A stretch of DNA of 64,000 nucleotides from Marivivens geojensis (lineage in GTDB: Bacteria > Pseudomonadota > Alphaproteobacteria > Rhodobacterales > Rhodobacteraceae). The number at the start of each line of letters is the position of its first letter. The first letter of the stretch is position 1. The notes under the pieces were generated by a model. That model was not told the origin of the DNA, made no database searches, and saw only the letters and a program-made list of their open reading frames with translations. The stretch is from assembly GCF_023540835.1 (NCBI RefSeq), contig NZ_JALKCU010000002.1, positions 248,001-312,000 on the forward strand. Direction: 5' to 3'. Both the position numbers and the translations under genes were made by a program. Shown here piece by piece: positions 60,700 to 64,000 of the stretch.

Positions 60700-61451
60700 A
60701 AACGATCGATCTGAATTGCGACATGGGCGAAGGCAGCACCGAGGCCGAAGTACTCTCGGAACTCGCGATGCTCGATATTGTCAGCTCTGCTAATGTGAGT
60801 TGCGGCGCCCACGCAGGCGATGCGCGTCTCATGTCGCGCGTCATGCAAACCGCATTGGACAAAGGCGTCGCCATCGGTGCCCACCCAGGATTTGAGGATC
60901 GCGCGAACTTCGGACGGACCGAGATGACGCTCTCCCCCTCTCACCTCACCGCGATCATCCGTTACCAAGTCGCTGCCTCGGACGGGGTCTGCCGTGCCTT
61001 GGGCGGGTCGCTGTCGCATCTGAAACTGCATGGTGCGATGGCAAACATGGCGTCACGCGACGAGGATATGGCGCTCACCTGCTACCGTGCCGCACGGTCT
61101 GTCTGCCCTGACCTACCGCTTATGGTGATCGCAGGCACGGCCCAAGCACGCGCGGCTGCCACCCTCGGCGGTCCTGTGATCTCAGAGATTTTCGCCGACC
61201 GAAGCTACGAATCCGACGGCACCCTCACCCCACGCGGTCAAGACGGCGCAGTCATCCACGATCCTGACATCGCCGCGACCCGTATTCTGCAAATGCTTGA
61301 GGCGGGCGCGATCCTGCCACGTACGGGCGATCCGATCCCCGTCGCCATCGATACGATCTGTGTGCATGGCGATACCGCTGGTGCCGTGGCCATCGCCCAA
61401 AGCATCCGCGACCGCCTGACCGCTGCGGGCTATTCCATAACCGCTCAATAA
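60696..61451 (+). CDS. pxpA: 5-Oxoprolinase subunit PxpA (LamB/YcsF family)
   Basis: The 251-aa subunit begins MKTIDLNCDMGEG, the family signature, and continues with VSCGAHAGDARLM, GAHPGFEDRANFGR and the C-terminal DTICVHGDTAGAVAIA. It overlaps pxpC by four bases. No transporter gene accompanies the three subunits here. Confidence 0.94.
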   Translation: MKTIDLNCDMGEGSTEAEVLSELAMLDIVSSANVSCGAHAGDARLMSRVMQTALDKGVAIGAHPGFEDRANFGRTEMTLSPSHLTAIIRYQVAASDGVCRALGGSLSHLKLHGAMANMASRDEDMALTCYRAARSVCPDLPLMVIAGTAQARAAATLGGPVISEIFADRSYESDGTLTPRGQDGAVIHDPDIAATRILQMLEAGAILPRTGDPIPVAIDTICVHGDTAGAVAIAQSIRDRLTAAGYSITAQ

Positions 61452-61455
61452 AGAA

Positions 61456-61476
61456 TGGGGGGCGCTTGGCCCCCCA
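61456..61476. terminator. GC-rich hairpin after pxpA
   Basis: TGGGGGG-7 nt-CCCCCCA forms a strong stem five bases after the pxpA stop, but no T-run follows. It may stop transcription weakly or protect the 3' end. Confidence 0.5.
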
Positions 61477-61570
61477 GTTCCACGGATCGGGTGGAGTTAT
61501 ATACCGCCCGATTGCTTTTTGCCTGTATCCCGATCCGCGTCGGGGGCGAACGCATCCGCCCCTGAAATTC

Positions 61571-64000
61571 TTAGCTGCAGCCCGATGTGCCGCCGCATGT
61601 ATTGCACTTCATGCAGGTGCCGTTGCGCACCAACGTGTAGTTGCCGCAATCCCCACAAGGATCACCCTCGTAGCCTTGCATTTTCGCTTTGTCACGTGCC
61701 GACATCGTGGTCACTGTGCCGACGGCGGTTTCCGTCTTAGCGGTGACAACTTTGGTCTGCTGAATCTCTTCTACAGCCGTTGCACTAAACACGTTCAAGT
61801 CCTGTGGCAAGCGCTTCCGCAAGTAACCCGTCGAAGAGATTTGTTTCAGCACTTCCAACGACTTAGAGGCCGCACTTTCACTAGGTGATTTGACGTTCGA
61901 GATACCTTCCGCTTCGCCACGACCCAGATCATCGAACGCAGCACCCTGCGGTTTCACATGCGCCAGATCCGTGCGGTCGAGGTAGGACACTGCCAGCTCA
62001 CGGAAGATATAGTCGAGGATCGAAGTCGCAGACTTGATCGAGTCGTTCCCCTGCACCATCCCAGCGGGTTCAAACTTGGTAAAGGTGAACGCATCGACGA
62101 ACTCTTCGAGTGGCACGCCGTATTGCAGACCGACCGAAACCGCGATGGCAAAGTTGTTCATCATCGCACGGAAGCCAGCACCCTCTTTGTGCATATCGAG
62201 GAAAATCTCACCGAGGCTACCGTCCGCATATTCTCCGGTCCGAAGATAGACCTTGTGACCACCCACGACCGCCTTTTGGGTGTACCCCTTGCGGCGTTCA
62301 GGCATCTTTTCACGATGGCTGCGCACGATCTCTTTGACGATGACCTTTTCGATCACCTTCTCAGCCAACACAGCAGCTTTTTCCATCGGGTTGCCAGATT
62401 CGAGGATCTCAGCCGCCTCTTCGTCATCCTCGACCAGCGCCGCAGCGAGAGGTTGCGACAGCTTCGACCCATCACGGTAGAGCGCGTTCGCTTTGACGCC
62501 GAGGCTCCACGACAGTTCGTAAGCCTTCTGGCAGTCTTCAATCGTCGCATCATTCGGCATGTTGATCGTCTTAGAGATCGCACCAGAGATGAACGATTGC
62601 GCTGCTGCCATCATAGTGATGTGGCTGTTAACCGACAGATAACGCTTGCCTTTTTTGCCACACGGGTTGGCGCAGTCAAAGACGTTGTAGTGCTCTTCTT
62701 TCAGGTGCGGCGCACCCTCCAGCGTCATGGTGCCACAAACATGGTCATTCGCGGCATCGATCTCTGCTTTAGAGAACCCGAGGTGACGCAGCAAATCAAA
62801 CGACGGGTCGTTCAGTTTCGCAGCCGGAATACCGAGGATTTTCTGGCAGAACTCTTCACCCAGCGTCCACTGGTTGAACACAAAGCGAATATCAAAGGCC
62901 GATTTCAGCGCAGCTTCGACTTTGTCGATCTCGCTCTGACCGAAACCATGACCGATCAGCGCAGTGTGGTTAATCGCTGGCGCCTGACCGATCGAGCCAT
63001 GACCAACCGCATAGGCGATGATCTCTTCGATTTCGGCAGAGCTATAGCCCAGCGTTTCCAACGCAGACGGAACAGATCGGTTAATGATCTTAAAGTAGCC
63101 GCCACCTGCGAGTTTCTTGAACTTCACGAGAGCAAAGTCAGGCTCAATCCCCGTGGTGTCACAGTCCATAACCAGACCGATCGTCCCTGTCGGCGCGATC
63201 ACAGAGACCTGCGCGTTGCGGTAGCCGTGCTTTTCACCCAGCACCAGCGCCTGATCCCATGCCTCTGTCGCGATTTGCACCAGACGCGCGTCTGGGCAGT
63301 TCGCGTGATCGAGCGGAACAGGCTTCACCGCGAGGCCTTCATAGCCATCCGCATTGCCATGTGCCGCGTTGCGGTGGTTCCGAATAACGCGGAGCATATG
63401 CTCCTTGTTGCGCTCGTAGCCTTCAAACGCACCCAACTCGCCCGCCATTTCAGCCGAAGTCGCATAGGACACGCCCGTCATGATCGCAGTCAGGGCAGCG
63501 CCCATCGCACGGCCTTCGTCGCTGTCGTAGCCAAAGCCCATGTTCATCAGCAGACCGCCGATGTTCGCATAGCCAAGGCCAAGCGTGCGGAACACATAGG
63601 ACAATTGCGCGATTTCTTTGGACGGGAACTGCGCCATCATCACAGAGATTTCGAGCGTCACAGTCCAAAGACGGGTCGCGTGGATATACTGCTCAACGTT
63701 GAACTCGCCGTTCTTGTAGAACTGCAAGAGGTTCATCGATGCGAGGTTACAGGCCGTATCGTCGAGGAACATATATTCCGAACAGGGGTTCGACCCACGG
63801 ATCGCGCCATCCTCTGGGCACGTGTGCCATGCGTTGACGGTGTCGTGGAACTGGATACCCGGATCAGCACACGCCCATGCTGCGTGTCCAACCTGTTCCC
63901 ACAGATCGCGCGCTTTGACGGTTTTCGAAACGGTGCCGTCTTTGCGGTTGATCAGGTCCCAATCCGCGTCGTCCTTGATCGCCTGAAGGAAGGCATCGGT
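61571..64000 (-). CDS. nrdJ: Vitamin B12-dependent (class II) ribonucleotide reductase, partial
   Basis: The C-terminal 809 codons are present; the gene runs off the right edge. It reduces ribonucleotides using adenosylcobalamin. Landmarks are the substrate-site [22 protein letters not shown] near the edge, [45 protein letters not shown] and [32 protein letters not shown]. The C-terminal zinc-binding tail is [27 protein letters not shown]. The reading frame is open to position 64000. Confidence 0.96.
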   Translation of the reverse strand, partial: TDAFLQAIKDDADWDLINRKDGTVSKTVKARDLWEQVGHAAWACADPGIQFHDTVNAWHTCPEDGAIRGSNPCSEYMFLDDTACNLASMNLLQFYKNGEFNVEQYIHATRLWTVTLEISVMMAQFPSKEIAQLSYVFRTLGLGYANIGGLLMNMGFGYDSDEGRAMGAALTAIMTGVSYATSAEMAGELGAFEGYERNKEHMLRVIRNHRNAAHGNADGYEGLAVKPVPLDHANCPDARLVQIATEAWDQALVLGEKHGYRNAQVSVIAPTGTIGLVMDCDTTGIEPDFALVKFKKLAGGGYFKIINRSVPSALETLGYSSAEIEEIIAYAVGHGSIGQAPAINHTALIGHGFGQSEIDKVEAALKSAFDIRFVFNQWTLGEEFCQKILGIPAAKLNDPSFDLLRHLGFSKAEIDAANDHVCGTMTLEGAPHLKEEHYNVFDCANPCGKKGKRYLSVNSHITMMAAAQSFISGAISKTINMPNDATIEDCQKAYELSWSLGVKANALYRDGSKLSQPLAAALVEDDEEAAEILESGNPMEKAAVLAEKVIEKVIVKEIVRSHREKMPERRKGYTQKAVVGGHKVYLRTGEYADGSLGEIFLDMHKEGAGFRAMMNNFAIAVSVGLQYGVPLEEFVDAFTFTKFEPAGMVQGNDSIKSATSILDYIFRELAVSYLDRTDLAHVKPQGAAFDDLGRGEAEGISNVKSPSESAASKSLEVLKQISSTGYLRKRLPQDLNVFSATAVEEIQQTKVVTAKTETAVGTVTTMSARDKAKMQGYEGDPCGDCGNYTLVRNGTCMKCNTCGGTSGCS

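Noticed and set aside
1-64000. CRISPR array, insertion sequences or rRNA genes
   Set aside because: No regularly spaced repeats, no transposase-like protein and no rRNA sequence were seen.

Overview
The window is a 64 kb piece of a moderately GC-rich alphaproteobacterial chromosome, most likely from a Rhodobacterales (Roseobacter-type) bacterium. The evidence is the circularly permuted two-piece tmRNA gene with tag ANDNRAPAMALAA, the alphaproteobacterial SspB, TrgA, DUF1476 (F1-ATPase zeta inhibitor) and IalB families, a split corrinoid methionine-synthase module with DUF1638, AcuI, and B12-dependent NrdJ. No species call is attempted.

Positions 1 to about 12,300 are an accessory region abutting a tRNA-Ser(GGA). 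It carries a truncated HTH gene, an unknown 227-aa protein, an S24/XRE phage-type repressor, a MORN-like repeat protein, a small ORF/DUF2924/large serine recombinase/HTH cassette, a short SSB, and a 2001-aa protein. That protein joins an N-terminal DEDD-type exonuclease-like domain, a RecQ helicase, a UvrD-type helicase, a winged helix, a Myb-like HTH and a DksA-type zinc finger. Two GTTC-N7-GTTC motifs (the alphaproteobacterial LexA box) lie in promoter regions of this segment, one by the repressor and one overlapping the predicted promoter of the giant helicase. This is my best candidate for an undescribed system: an SOS-inducible nuclease-helicase, possibly a defence or element-maintenance module working with SSB.

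From 12,380 to 64,000 the content is chromosomal housekeeping. A co-directional minus-strand run (acuI, phrB, cfa, trgA, GGCT-Nudix fusion, cysK, MscS, AlaX-type editing protein) spans 22.0 to 12.5 kb. Next come ssrA (tmRNA), chrA, sspB and fumC, so the trans-translation tag and its ClpXP adaptor lie within 2.5 kb of each other. A P450 with a membrane-anchored alpha/beta-hydrolase-like partner, ccdA and rne (with a structured leader) follow, then dctBD with a DctD that lacks GAFTGA, and purCSQ.

The 39 to 47 kb segment holds the methionine-synthase-like genes (homocysteine methyltransferase, corrinoid protein, DUF1638), aroKB, xerD with a conserved secreted partner, and a CorC-type protein. 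The 47 to 57 kb segment has an HerA-like ATPase, two candidate small RNAs in tandem, IalB, and an envelope cluster (L,D-transpeptidase, LpxD, dedicated ACP and beta-ketoacyl synthase) with a palindrome that would mask the lpxD ribosome-binding site. The right end has a DUF882 protein, a GNAT-like protein and two regulators, a chemoreceptor without a sensor domain, the pxpBCA 5-oxoprolinase operon and a truncated nrdJ.
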